This document shows, piece after piece, positions 37,298 through 45,593 of a stretch of DNA of 64,000 bases. This stretch comes from PFJX01 sp963713085 (GTDB lineage: Bacteria > Pseudomonadota > Gammaproteobacteria > Burkholderiales > Thiobacillaceae). The number at the start of each line of letters is the position of its first letter. The first letter of the stretch is position 1. The DNA is taken from the NCBI GenBank assembly GCA_963713085.1, contig CAVQKQ010000011.1, positions 78,825 through 142,824 on the forward strand, in the 5' to 3' direction. A model generated the notes under the pieces. The model ran no database searches and had not been told where the DNA came from. It saw only the letters and a list, made by a program, of their open reading frames with translations. The translations under genes and the position numbers were made by a program.

Positions 37298-37999
37298 TTA
37301 GGGACGAATTTCAACTTCCCCCTCCTGATTGGCGATTCCCTGCACAATCCGGCCCGAACCGGTCTTGACCCTGACCATCTCGCCATTCTGGGCCGAGTTG
37401 AGCGCGGTGCCCTGTTGTACGACGCTGTAATTGGTACCGCTGACCAACAGCCGTACCTTGCGCCCGGCATGGATGACCTGCGGCAAAACCATCCAGTCGA
37501 GCAGGATGGGGGCGCCGGCCGGCACCGGTCGGTTGACCATGGCGCCCGGGGGGAGGGACTGCAGATAGGCGCTAGGATTGGTTACGTAATCGACTTGCGC
37601 CAAAGCCGCATCGCCGGTACCCAAGGCCAGTCTGGCGGGGAGGGGATGTCTCGCGACCAGCGCCGGCCCGGTCAACTGGATTTGATAGCCCAGATACAGG
37701 CTCCATTTGGCGGGGGCCGCGCAGCGGATCCCGATGCTGCCAGCGCCCCAGAGTCGCGCGCCCGCCGGCAGGAAATAGATGGGCGCAGGGCAGACTGGAA
37801 GTCGCAGCCGGTCGTCGATCTGGCCCATCCGAACTTTGGCGCGGGCGGTTGGCAAGCCTTCGGCAGCTTCTTGTGTCAGCCATTGTTCCGCGCCTCTTTT
37901 CAAAGCGCCCAGATCCTGGTCATTGCCGAGGGCGCTGCCGGATATGCCGGTCATGGCCAGGATCAGGCAGAAAACGGATTTAAAGGCTGAATGCGTCAT
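37298..37999 (-). CDS. flgA: Flagellar basal-body P-ring assembly chaperone FlgA
   Basis: A periplasmic chaperone for P-ring (FlgI) assembly. The protein has a signal peptide (SVFCLILAMTGISGSALG) and a C-terminal SAF/ChapFlgA domain (VNRPVPAGAPILLDWMVLPQ, GTALNSAQNGEMVRVKTGSG, GIANQEGEVEI). The start is uncertain: ATG 37999 (MTHSAFKSVF) gives a standard signal peptide; ATG 38020 is an in-frame alternative. Neither has a strong ribosome site. It heads flgA-flgM-flgN-HMA and is divergent from flgB. Confidence 0.9.
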   Translation of the reverse strand: MTHSAFKSVFCLILAMTGISGSALGNDQDLGALKRGAEQWLTQEAAEGLPTARAKVRMGQIDDRLRLPVCPAPIYFLPAGARLWGAGSIGIRCAAPAKWSLYLGYQIQLTGPALVARHPLPARLALGTGDAALAQVDYVTNPSAYLQSLPPGAMVNRPVPAGAPILLDWMVLPQVIHAGRKVRLLVSGTNYSVVQQGTALNSAQNGEMVRVKTGSGRIVQGIANQEGEVEIRP

Positions 38000-38330
38000 G
38001 ACGAATGTCTTGCCGGACATCCATGGATGAGTGGATTGAGCAAGTTTTGTTCCCCCGGTTTCACGTGCCATCATGGTACGCCCCCTGCCGGCCCTGAAAG
38101 TAGGCGACGTCGTCCGCGAAGCCATACGCTTGCCCGCGAGAATCGGGTTTTCCCGTGAGTGGATCGGCCGGCTAGCGCGTCGATTCGGGCGGAAATTGGC
38201 CGGTACCGGCAGATGCCACTGGCGGCAGATTTTGCCGCTCCCGGCCGCTCTTGCCGGCCGCTTCCCCGTCAGCGCTGCCTAGCATTCAGACTTTCCCTAT
38301 TAATCAAAGGGATGGCGTTCATTATTCCAT
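38000..38330. other. Divergent flgA-flgB intergenic region
   Basis: No credible gene is present. A TGGCACG on the minus strand (38070-38064) is a -24 half of a sigma-54 promoter pointing to flgA, but the expected -12 box is only ACCGG, so the match is partial. The remainder of the region holds no recognisable motif beyond the flgB promoter at its right end. Confidence 0.5.
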
Positions 38331-38346
38331 TGGCACGACAATTGCT
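38331..38346 (+). promoter_or_regulatory. Sigma-54 (RpoN) promoter for flgB
   Basis: TGGCACG (38331-38337), four spacer bases ACAA, then TTGCT (38342-38346) fit the sigma-54 -24/-12 consensus TGGCACG-N4-TTGCW without mismatch. It lies 51 bases before the flgB ATG. Class II flagellar operons are sigma-54-driven in many beta- and gammaproteobacteria, so an enhancer-binding activator (FleQ/FlrC type, not in this window) is expected. Confidence 0.9.
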
Positions 38347-38397
38347 GCTGTGACCTCGAAGCGTCTGCCGGTCCGGTGGATGTGTCGGAGTCCCAGC

Positions 38398-38811
38398 ATG
38401 CTGAGCAAGATCGATAACGAAATCGCCTTTATTCAGTCCGCACTGGATCTGCGCGCCAAGCGGCAGGAGATCCTGGCGGCCAACCTTGCCAATGCCGATA
38501 CCCCCAACTACAAGGCCCGCGACCTGGATTTTGCCACCGCGCTGAAAAGCGCCATGGGGGCCGAAAGCGGCCCCCTCAAGCTCAACCGTACCTCCCCGGG
38601 GCATCTGGATACGGCGGGGTCCCTGGGGGGGCTGTCCGCTGGCCTGAACAAATACCGTGCTGTGGTGCAGCCCAGCCTGGACGGGAACACGGTGGATATG
38701 GATGTGGAAAAAGGCCAGTTTGCCGAGAATGCCCTGCATTACCAGTTCCTGCTGGATCGGGCCAGCAATGCCTTCAAGACCATGGCCATGGCCGTGGGTC
38801 CGGACAAGTAA
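38398..38811 (+). CDS. flgB: Flagellar proximal rod protein FlgB
   Basis: A rod protein at the base of the flagellar axis. The 137-aa product has the conserved N-terminal rod/hook motif region (ILAANLANADTPNYKARDLDF) and C-terminal helix (ENALHYQFLLDRASNAFKTM). ATG 38398 (MLSKIDNEIAF) fits the family; the frame is open upstream, but that is untranslated leader holding the sigma-54 promoter. First gene of flgBCDEFGHIJKL. Confidence 0.95.
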   Translation: MLSKIDNEIAFIQSALDLRAKRQEILAANLANADTPNYKARDLDFATALKSAMGAESGPLKLNRTSPGHLDTAGSLGGLSAGLNKYRAVVQPSLDGNTVDMDVEKGQFAENALHYQFLLDRASNAFKTMAMAVGPDK

Positions 38812-38825
38812 GCGGGGAGGGCTGA

Positions 38826-39239
38826 ATGTCGCTGACCAATGTGTTCCAGATCGCCGCCTCTGCCCTCAGCGCCCAATCCATGCGGCTTAACGCCGTGGCC
38901 TCCAACCTGGCCAATGCGGATTCCGCTCATTCCTCCACAGGCGAGAGCTACCGGGCCAAGCAGGTTGTGTTCGAGGCCGTGCCGGTGAGCCCCAGCGCGC
39001 CCTGGGCGCAGGGGGTGCGCATGAAGGAAGTGGTCGAGGACCCATCCCCGCCCCGTCTCGTCTACGACCCCAAGAATCCTCTGGCCGACGGCAAGGGGTA
39101 TGTGGCCTATCCCAACGTGGACGTGGTGGAGGAGATGGTTAACATGATCTCCGCGTCCCGTTCCTATCAGACCAACGCCGAAGTGATGGCAACCGCCAAG
39201 ACCCTGCTTCAGCGCACCTTGGCCATCGCCCAAACATAA
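38826..39239 (+). CDS. flgC: Flagellar proximal rod protein FlgC
   Basis: A rod protein, 137 aa, co-assembled with FlgB and FlgF. It shows the N-terminal axial motif (MRLNAVASNLANADSAHS) and the C-terminal motif YPNVDVVEEMVNMISASRSYQTN that are diagnostic for FlgC. It lies 14 bases after flgB. Confidence 0.96.
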   Translation: MSLTNVFQIAASALSAQSMRLNAVASNLANADSAHSSTGESYRAKQVVFEAVPVSPSAPWAQGVRMKEVVEDPSPPRLVYDPKNPLADGKGYVAYPNVDVVEEMVNMISASRSYQTNAEVMATAKTLLQRTLAIAQT

Positions 39240-39252
39240 GGAGGCTTGATCC

Positions 39253-39894
39253 ATGTCCGTAGCCGCCGTAACCGACAGCACCCAATCCGCAGCGAGTGCC
39301 GCCGCTTCCTCGACCCAGGAGCTTAGCGACCGATTCCTCAAGTTGCTGGTGACCCAGCTCAAGAACCAGGATCCCCTGAATCCCCTGGACAACGCCGAGG
39401 TCACCACCCAGTTGGCCCAGATGTCCACGGTGGAAGGGATCAACAAGCTCAATGACGGGTTATCCGGTTTCATAGCGGCCAGCCAGGCTCTCCAGGCCGG
39501 AAGCCTGGTGGGGCATTCCGTGCTGGCCCAGGGCGACGCGATCCAGTTGACCAGTTCGGGCGCCATAGGCGGAGCGGAACTGGCGTCGGCCGCGGACAGC
39601 GTCAAGGTCCAGGTCGTGAATGCATCGGGCACCATAGTCAGGACCATCGACCTCGGCCAGCAGGGCGCGGGGATGCTGCGTTTTTCATGGGATGGGCTGG
39701 ACGACAAGGGCAACGCCGTGGATACCGGGACCTACAGCTTCCAGGTGAAAGCCAGCGCCGGCGGCAACAGCGTCGATGCCACCACCTACAGCCTGGGCAC
39801 GGTGAGCAGCGTGACCCTCAACAGCGGCGGCCTGGAGGCGGAAGTGACCAACCTGGGCTATTTAACCCTCGACCAGATCAAACAGGTTTTTTAA
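39253..39894 (+). CDS. flgD: Flagellar hook capping protein FlgD
   Basis: The hook scaffold cap, lost after hook assembly. The 213-aa protein has the conserved N-terminal region (FLKLLVTQLKNQDPLNPLDN; TTQLAQMSTVEGINKLN), then a FlgD Ig-like domain (MLRFSWDGLDDKGNAVDTGT). AGGAGGCTTG precedes the ATG at 39253. Confidence 0.95.
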   Translation: MSVAAVTDSTQSAASAAASSTQELSDRFLKLLVTQLKNQDPLNPLDNAEVTTQLAQMSTVEGINKLNDGLSGFIAASQALQAGSLVGHSVLAQGDAIQLTSSGAIGGAELASAADSVKVQVVNASGTIVRTIDLGQQGAGMLRFSWDGLDDKGNAVDTGTYSFQVKASAGGNSVDATTYSLGTVSSVTLNSGGLEAEVTNLGYLTLDQIKQVF

Positions 39895-39904
39895 GGAGAG
39901 AGAG

Positions 39905-41188
39905 ATGGGCTTTCAGCAAGGATTGAGCGGGCTCTCCAGCGCCGCCACAAACCTGGATGTCATCGGCAACAACGTGGCCAACGCCAGCACGGTCGGCTTC
40001 AAGAGCAGCACTGCCCAGTTCGCAGACGTCTACGCCACCTCGCTCTATGGCACGGGCGGCATTCAGATCGGCATCGGCACCAAAGTGGCCGATGTAGCGC
40101 AAAACTTTACCCAGGGAACCGTCACCGTCACCAATTCGCCGCTGGATATCGCCATCAGCGGCGAGGGCTTCTTCCAGATGGTCCAGGACGGGGCCATCTC
40201 CTATACCCGAAATGGCCAGTTCAGCCTGGACAAGGACGGCTTCATCGTCAACAACGGGAGCCTGCAACTCACCGGCTGGGGATTGGATGCCTCCGGCAAC
40301 ATCGTCGGCGGCACGCCGATCCCCCTGCAGATTTCCCAGGCGCCCTCGCCGCCCAAGTCCACCACGGAGGCCATCCTCGCGGCGAATCTGGATTCCGGCA
40401 GCACGCTCATTCCCGCCGCCACCGCGATCAACCCATCGGATGCCACCACCTTCGATCACACCACCTCGGTGACGGTCTATGACGAAGGCGGCAACCCTCA
40501 AAGCATGGTGCTTTATTTTCAGCACAACTCGGTCAGCACCGGCGCCACGCCCACCTCCTCGTGGACCGTGGCGGGCTATGTGAATGGCACCCAGGTCGAT
40601 CTCAACGGCGCCGCCGCCGGCAACAACCTGGCGATGGTGTACGACGGGGCCGGAATCCTGGACGCCGCGACAGGCATCAACGGCGCGGCTCCGGTGGCGT
40701 TCGACGTCACCATTCCGGCCAGCGTCCTGAATACCGGCGCCAATCCTCTGACCTTCAGCCTGGACATGACGGATTTCACCCAATATGGCAGCAGCTTCAG
40801 CGTTTCCACCCTGTCCCAGGACGGCTACTCTTCCGGTCGGCTGGCCAGCCTGTCCGTCGCCTCGGACGGCACCATCCAGGGCCGCTATACCAACGGCCAG
40901 AACAAGGTGCTGGGACAGATCGTCACCCAGAGCTTCCTGAACCCGAACGGTCTGCAGTCCATCGGCAACAACCAATGGGTCCAGACCGCCGACTCCGGTC
41001 CATCCATCCCGGGTGCTCCGGGGTCGGGCGTGCTGGGTACCCTGCAATCCGGCGCGGTGGAGGACTCCAACGTGGATCTGACCGCGGAACTGGTCAACAT
41101 GATCGTGGCCCAGCGCATGTATCAGGCCAACGCCCAGACCATCAAGACCCAGGACCAGATCTTCCAGACCCTGGTGAACCTGCGTTGA
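39905..41188 (+). CDS. flgE: Flagellar hook protein FlgE
   Basis: Subunit of the flexible hook. The 427-aa protein has the axial N-terminus (MGFQQGLSGLSSAATNLDVI; NNVANASTVGFKSS), the central hook domains (DNF-like FTQGTVTVTNSPLDIAI), and the C-terminal axial motif (VDLTAELVNMIVAQRMYQAN). AGGAGAGAGAG is a strong ribosome site before the ATG at 39905, as fits an abundant structural protein. Confidence 0.96.
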   Translation: MGFQQGLSGLSSAATNLDVIGNNVANASTVGFKSSTAQFADVYATSLYGTGGIQIGIGTKVADVAQNFTQGTVTVTNSPLDIAISGEGFFQMVQDGAISYTRNGQFSLDKDGFIVNNGSLQLTGWGLDASGNIVGGTPIPLQISQAPSPPKSTTEAILAANLDSGSTLIPAATAINPSDATTFDHTTSVTVYDEGGNPQSMVLYFQHNSVSTGATPTSSWTVAGYVNGTQVDLNGAAAGNNLAMVYDGAGILDAATGINGAAPVAFDVTIPASVLNTGANPLTFSLDMTDFTQYGSSFSVSTLSQDGYSSGRLASLSVASDGTIQGRYTNGQNKVLGQIVTQSFLNPNGLQSIGNNQWVQTADSGPSIPGAPGSGVLGTLQSGAVEDSNVDLTAELVNMIVAQRMYQANAQTIKTQDQIFQTLVNLR

Positions 41189-41229
41189 CCGCCGGGTTGA
41201 TCGAGCATGAGGCCTGAACGGAGCGTTGA

Positions 41230-41973
41230 ATGGATCGCATGATCTACATCGCCATGACGGGCGCGCGTGAGGTCACGCGCCAGCAGGCGGTTGTCAGCAA
41301 CAACCTGGCCAACATTTCCACCCAGGGTTTCCGCCAGGAGCTCAACGTGTTCCGGGCCCTGCCGGTGGTCGGGGAGGGCGCCAAGACCCGGGCGTTCGTG
41401 ATCGAGACCACCCCGCGCACCGACTTCACCCAGGGTGTCATCCAGAAAACCGAGCGTCCTCTTGACGTGGCGCTGCGCGGGCCGGGCTGGATCGCGGTGC
41501 AGGATGCCAGCGGCCAGGAGGCCTATACCCGCATGGGCAACCTGCAGGTCAGCCAGAACGGCATTTTGCAGACCGCCGGCGGCCTCAATGTCCAGGGCGA
41601 TGGCGGCCCGCTGGCGGTGCCGCCGGACCAGGACGTCGTGATCGGCAAGGACGGCACTGTATCCACCGTGCCCATCGGCCAGGGCCTCAATGCCGTGGCC
41701 ATCGCTGGCCGCATCAAGCTGGTCAATCCGCCGGAGGCCGATCTGGTGCGGGGTGAGGACGGTCTGTTCCGGGTCAGGAACGGTCAGCCGGCGGAGGCCG
41801 ATGCCGGGGCGCAACTGGTGTCCGGCGCCCTGGAATCCAGCAACGTCAACCCGGCCGAGGCCCTGGTGAACATGGTGAGCCTGGCGCGCCAGTTCGAGAT
41901 GCAGATGCGCAGCCTGCGTGTCGCCGAGGACAACAGCCGCAGCACCGACAAGGTGTTGAGCGCTACAGCCTGA
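41230..41973 (+). CDS. flgF: Flagellar proximal rod protein FlgF
   Basis: A rod protein, 247 aa. Starts MDRMIYIAMTGAREVTRQQA, the FlgF-type N-terminus with NNLANISTQGFRQEL, has the FTQGVIQKTERPLDVAL block, and ends with VNPAEALVNMVSLARQFEMQ. It is 41 bases after flgE and 12 bases before flgG. Confidence 0.95.
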   Translation: MDRMIYIAMTGAREVTRQQAVVSNNLANISTQGFRQELNVFRALPVVGEGAKTRAFVIETTPRTDFTQGVIQKTERPLDVALRGPGWIAVQDASGQEAYTRMGNLQVSQNGILQTAGGLNVQGDGGPLAVPPDQDVVIGKDGTVSTVPIGQGLNAVAIAGRIKLVNPPEADLVRGEDGLFRVRNGQPAEADAGAQLVSGALESSNVNPAEALVNMVSLARQFEMQMRSLRVAEDNSRSTDKVLSATA

Positions 41974-41985
41974 GAGGACTGAACC

Positions 41986-42771
41986 ATGCTTAGATCGCTG
42001 CAAATCGCCCGCACCGGCCTGGATACCCAGCAGACCCAGCTGGACGTGATCTCCAACAACCTGGCCAACGTGTCCACCACCGGGTTCAAGCGCGGCCGGG
42101 CGATTTTCGAAGACCTGCTCTACCAGGTGATCCGCCAGCCAGGGGCCCAGTCGTCCCAGCAGACCCAGTTGCCTTCCGGCTTCCAGCTGGGTGTCGGCGC
42201 CACCACCGTGGCCACCGAGCGGATTTTCACCCAGGGCGGCCTGCAGCAGACCGGCAACGCCCTGGATATCGCCATCCAGGGGCGGGGCTTCTTCCAGATC
42301 CAACTGCCCGACGGCAGCGTGGCCTATACCCGGGACGGCTCCTTCCAGGTGGACAACCAGGGCACGGTGGTCACGGCCAGCGGTTACTCCCTGCAACCCA
42401 CCATGCAGATCCCCCAGGATGCCCAGGCCATCACCATCTCCAAGGACGGCGTATTTTCCGTGACCCTGCCGGGCAATCCCAGCACGGTATCCCAACTGGG
42501 CCAGATCCAGCTTGCCAACTTCATCAACCCGGCCGGTCTGCAAAGCCAGGGGGAAAACCTGTACATCGAAACCGCCGCCTCCGGCACGCCCCAGGTCAAC
42601 AACCCGGGAACCAACTCGCTGGGGACGCTCAACCAGAGCTTCATCGAGACCTCCAACGTGAATGTGGCCGAGGAACTGGTGAACATGATCATCGCCCAGC
42701 GCGCCTATGAGCTGAATTCCCGCGCCATCACCACCTCGGATCAGATGCTGCAGCGTCTGACCCAGCTCTGA
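41986..42771 (+). CDS. flgG: Flagellar distal rod protein FlgG
   Basis: The main distal rod subunit, 261 aa, the usual length. The N-terminus MLRSLQIARTGLDTQQTQLD and NNLANVSTTGFKRGRAIFED are the FlgG signatures, followed by FTQGGLQQTGNALDIAI and the C-terminal NVAEELVNMIIAQRAYELNS. Together with FlgF it spans the periplasm inside the P and L rings. Confidence 0.97.
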   Translation: MLRSLQIARTGLDTQQTQLDVISNNLANVSTTGFKRGRAIFEDLLYQVIRQPGAQSSQQTQLPSGFQLGVGATTVATERIFTQGGLQQTGNALDIAIQGRGFFQIQLPDGSVAYTRDGSFQVDNQGTVVTASGYSLQPTMQIPQDAQAITISKDGVFSVTLPGNPSTVSQLGQIQLANFINPAGLQSQGENLYIETAASGTPQVNNPGTNSLGTLNQSFIETSNVNVAEELVNMIIAQRAYELNSRAITTSDQMLQRLTQL

Positions 42772-42806
42772 GGTTCGGGTAATGGCGGCGGCATGAGGAA
42801 CTGAAC

Positions 42807-43490
42807 ATGGACAAGATCCTCCCACTCGCCATCGTCACCGTATTCTGCATGGCCGGCTGCAGCGCCGTGCCCGCCACTCGCATCAAGCAGCCCATGAGCG
42901 CCCGCCCGGTTCCCGCCGCTGCCGTGGCGGACAACCATGGCGCCATCTTCCAGGCGGCCACCACCCGTCCGCGGCTGGGCAACGGCATGTTCGAGGACCG
43001 GCGCGCCAGCCAGGTCGGCGACACGCTTACGGTGAACCTGGTGGAGAAGACGATCGCCTCGCGCAAATCCCAGACCACGGACGAGAAGAAGGTCAGCGGT
43101 TCCATCAGTGTCCCGTCGCCCACGATACTGGGGTATCACAACGTCCTGGGGGCCACCAGCCTGGCGCCGTCGGCGGACAACAAGCTGGAGAACACGGACA
43201 ACCGCAGCAACAGCAATACCGTGTCGGGCGCCATCACCGTGACCGTGACCGAGGTGCTGCCCAACGGCAACCTGAAGGTGGCCGGCGAGAAGCAGGTCTC
43301 CATCAACAACCAGACCGAGTACATACGCCTGGCCGGTGTGGCCAACCCCCAGTTGATCACCCCCGACAACAGCATCAATTCCACCCAGCTTGCGGACGTG
43401 CAGTTCGAATCGAAGAGCACCCAGAGCATCGACAAGTCCCAGATGTACACGATGTTCGCGCGTTTCTTCCTGACCGTGCTGCCGTTCTGA
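42807..43490 (+). CDS. flgH: Flagellar L-ring protein FlgH
   Basis: Outer-membrane lipoprotein forming the L ring. The 227-aa protein has a lipoprotein signal (LAIVTVFCMAGCSAVP, lipobox Cys at 15) and family motifs (LFEDRRA-type: MFEDRRASQVGDTLTVNLVE; LPNGNLKVAGEKQVSINNQT; IRLAGVANPQLI). It lies between flgG and flgI in the standard order. Confidence 0.96.
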   Translation: MDKILPLAIVTVFCMAGCSAVPATRIKQPMSARPVPAAAVADNHGAIFQAATTRPRLGNGMFEDRRASQVGDTLTVNLVEKTIASRKSQTTDEKKVSGSISVPSPTILGYHNVLGATSLAPSADNKLENTDNRSNSNTVSGAITVTVTEVLPNGNLKVAGEKQVSINNQTEYIRLAGVANPQLITPDNSINSTQLADVQFESKSTQSIDKSQMYTMFARFFLTVLPF

Positions 43491-43500
43491 GGAGCCCGAC

Positions 43501-44580
43501 ATGAAACGTCTTTGCCTTTCCCTGTTGCTGATCCTCGCCGCGCTGCCGGTCAGGGCCGAGCGCATCAAGGACATCGCCAACATCGACGGCGTCCGCGACA
43601 ACCAGCTGGTGGGCTACGGCGTGGTGGTGGGTCTGGACAATACCGGCGACACCTCCGCCCTGACCTCCCAGAGCCTCTCCAACCTGATGGGCAATCTGGG
43701 CATGACCAACAATCAGAACCTGGCCACCAAGAACACCGCCTCGGTCATGGTCACGGCGGTGTTGCCGCCCTTCGTCAAGCCCGGCCAGAGCGTGGACGTG
43801 ACCGTATCCGCCCTGGGCGGCTCCAAGAGCCTTCGCGGCGGTACGTTGCTGATGACCCCCCTGAAGGGCGCGGACGGCCAGATCTACGCCATGGCCCAGG
43901 GCAACCTGCTGGTGGGCGGCGCCGGCGCCTCCGCCGGCGGCTCCTCCACCCAGGTGAACCATCTCTCCGCCGGGCGCATCCCCTCGGGCGCCACGGTGGA
44001 GCGGGCGGTCGCCACCCGGCTGGGCCAGGGCGACTATATCCACGTGGAACTCAAGGAGTCCGATTTCACCACGGTCAGCCGTACCAGCGACGCCATAAAC
44101 CGGAACTTCGGCCAGGGTGTCGCCGTGCCCCTCGACGGTCGGCTGATCCAGGTGAAGGCCCCGGCGGACCTGGGCCAGCGCGTGGTGTTCCTATCCCGCC
44201 TGGAGAACCTGAACCTCAACCCGGGCACCCCCACCCCCAAGGTGGTCATCAACGCACGTACCGGTTCCATCGTCATGAACCAGCTGGTGGAGGTGGAGAA
44301 ATGCGCCATCGCCCACGGCAACCTGTCCGTCACCATTAACGCCGAGAACCAGGTGTCCCAACCTAACGCCCTGGCCGGCGGCCAGACCGTGGTGACCCAG
44401 CAGGCGGACGTGCAGGTGAAGAACGAGAAGGGTGAGCTGATGGTCATGCCGTCCTCCGCCTCGCTGAACGAAGTGGTGAAGGCGCTGAACGCGGTGGGCG
44501 CCACGCCCCAGGACCTGCTGGCCATCCTGCAGGCGATGAAGGCCGCCGGGGCGCTCAAGGCGGATCTGGAGGTGATCTGA
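43501..44580 (+). CDS. flgI: Flagellar P-ring protein FlgI
   Basis: Periplasmic P-ring subunit, 359 aa, with a Sec signal (LCLSLLLILAALPVRA). Conserved blocks include RIKDIANIDGVRDNQLVGYG, VSALGGSKSLRGGTLLMTPL and the C-terminal LNEVVKALNAVGATPQDLLA. Its assembly needs FlgA, encoded on the facing strand. The stop is followed directly by flgJ. Confidence 0.96.
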   Translation: MKRLCLSLLLILAALPVRAERIKDIANIDGVRDNQLVGYGVVVGLDNTGDTSALTSQSLSNLMGNLGMTNNQNLATKNTASVMVTAVLPPFVKPGQSVDVTVSALGGSKSLRGGTLLMTPLKGADGQIYAMAQGNLLVGGAGASAGGSSTQVNHLSAGRIPSGATVERAVATRLGQGDYIHVELKESDFTTVSRTSDAINRNFGQGVAVPLDGRLIQVKAPADLGQRVVFLSRLENLNLNPGTPTPKVVINARTGSIVMNQLVEVEKCAIAHGNLSVTINAENQVSQPNALAGGQTVVTQQADVQVKNEKGELMVMPSSASLNEVVKALNAVGATPQDLLAILQAMKAAGALKADLEVI

Positions 44581-44581
44581 G

Positions 44582-45535
44582 GTGATCTCCGCCGCGCCCG
44601 ACACCCTCGCCATCGGCGTGGCCGATGCCCAGGCTCTGAAGGCCAAGGCCGCCAGGGGCGACAAGGCTGCCCTGGAGGGCGCGGCCCGGCAGTTTGAATC
44701 CATGATGATCGGCCAGATGCTCAAGACCATGCGGGAGACCCGCTTCAACGACGCGGACGATCCTATGACCGGCGGCGAAAGCATGAAGCTCTACCAGGAA
44801 CTGCTGGACCAGCAATGGGCCGCCAAACTTTCAAGCGGCAAAGGGCTGGGCTTCGCCGCGATGCTGGTGAAGCAGCTGGAACGCATGACTGGCCAGTCCG
44901 CCCAGGCGGCCACCCCGCTTGAGGACATCCCATCACCCGCGTCATCGGCGCCGGCGATCCAGCAGGCCCCTCAGAGCGGCGCCACGGCGAAGGTATCGCC
45001 GGTTTCCACCGCCGAGCCAAGGCTTCCGACGACGAATGCTTCCACCGTCGCCACGGCCTCCGTTTCCTCCGCGGGAGACCGCAAGCAGCGGTTCCTGGAG
45101 ACCATGCGTCCCTACGCGGAGCAGGCGGCGGAGGAAACCGGCCTGCCGTCCCGCTTCATCCTCGCCCATGCCGCCCTGGAGTCGGGCTGGGGCGCGCGGG
45201 AGATCAAGGATGCCAACGGACTGCCCAGCCACAACCTGTTCGGCATCAAGTCCGGAGCCCAGTGGCCCGGCCAGGTGGCGCAGACGCTCACCACCGAATA
45301 CCGACAGGGCCAGGCCATGAAGCTCTCCCAGCCATTCCGCGCCTACGACGACTACGGCACGGGTTTCAAGGATTACGCCGAATTGCTGAAATCCCGCTAC
45401 GGCGCAGCGGTGGGCGCGGGCCGGGACGCCGACGCGTTCGCCCGGGGACTGGTGGAGGGCGGCTACGCCACGGATCCCCGGTATGGAAACAAGTTGAAGG
45501 CCGTCATCGCCAGCGTGGCGATGGCGGGGGTATGA
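44582..45535 (+). CDS. flgJ: Flagellar rod cap / peptidoglycan hydrolase FlgJ
   Basis: A bifunctional protein, 317 aa. The N-terminal rod-binding domain (about residues 35-100; EGAARQFESMMIGQMLKTMR) caps the growing rod. The C-terminal glucosaminidase-type domain (about 165-315; FILAHAALESGWGAREIKDA) opens the murein sacculus; Glu in ALESGWG is the expected catalytic residue. The start is GTG 44582, one base after the flgI stop. The bipartite form is typical of beta/gammaproteobacteria. Confidence 0.95.
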   Translation: MISAAPDTLAIGVADAQALKAKAARGDKAALEGAARQFESMMIGQMLKTMRETRFNDADDPMTGGESMKLYQELLDQQWAAKLSSGKGLGFAAMLVKQLERMTGQSAQAATPLEDIPSPASSAPAIQQAPQSGATAKVSPVSTAEPRLPTTNASTVATASVSSAGDRKQRFLETMRPYAEQAAEETGLPSRFILAHAALESGWGAREIKDANGLPSHNLFGIKSGAQWPGQVAQTLTTEYRQGQAMKLSQPFRAYDDYGTGFKDYAELLKSRYGAAVGAGRDADAFARGLVEGGYATDPRYGNKLKAVIASVAMAGV

Positions 45536-45593
45536 CGGCAGAAGGCCGTAAATTTGCGCCCGAAGCCGGGCGCGGGTGCAACAGGAGGTTGCC

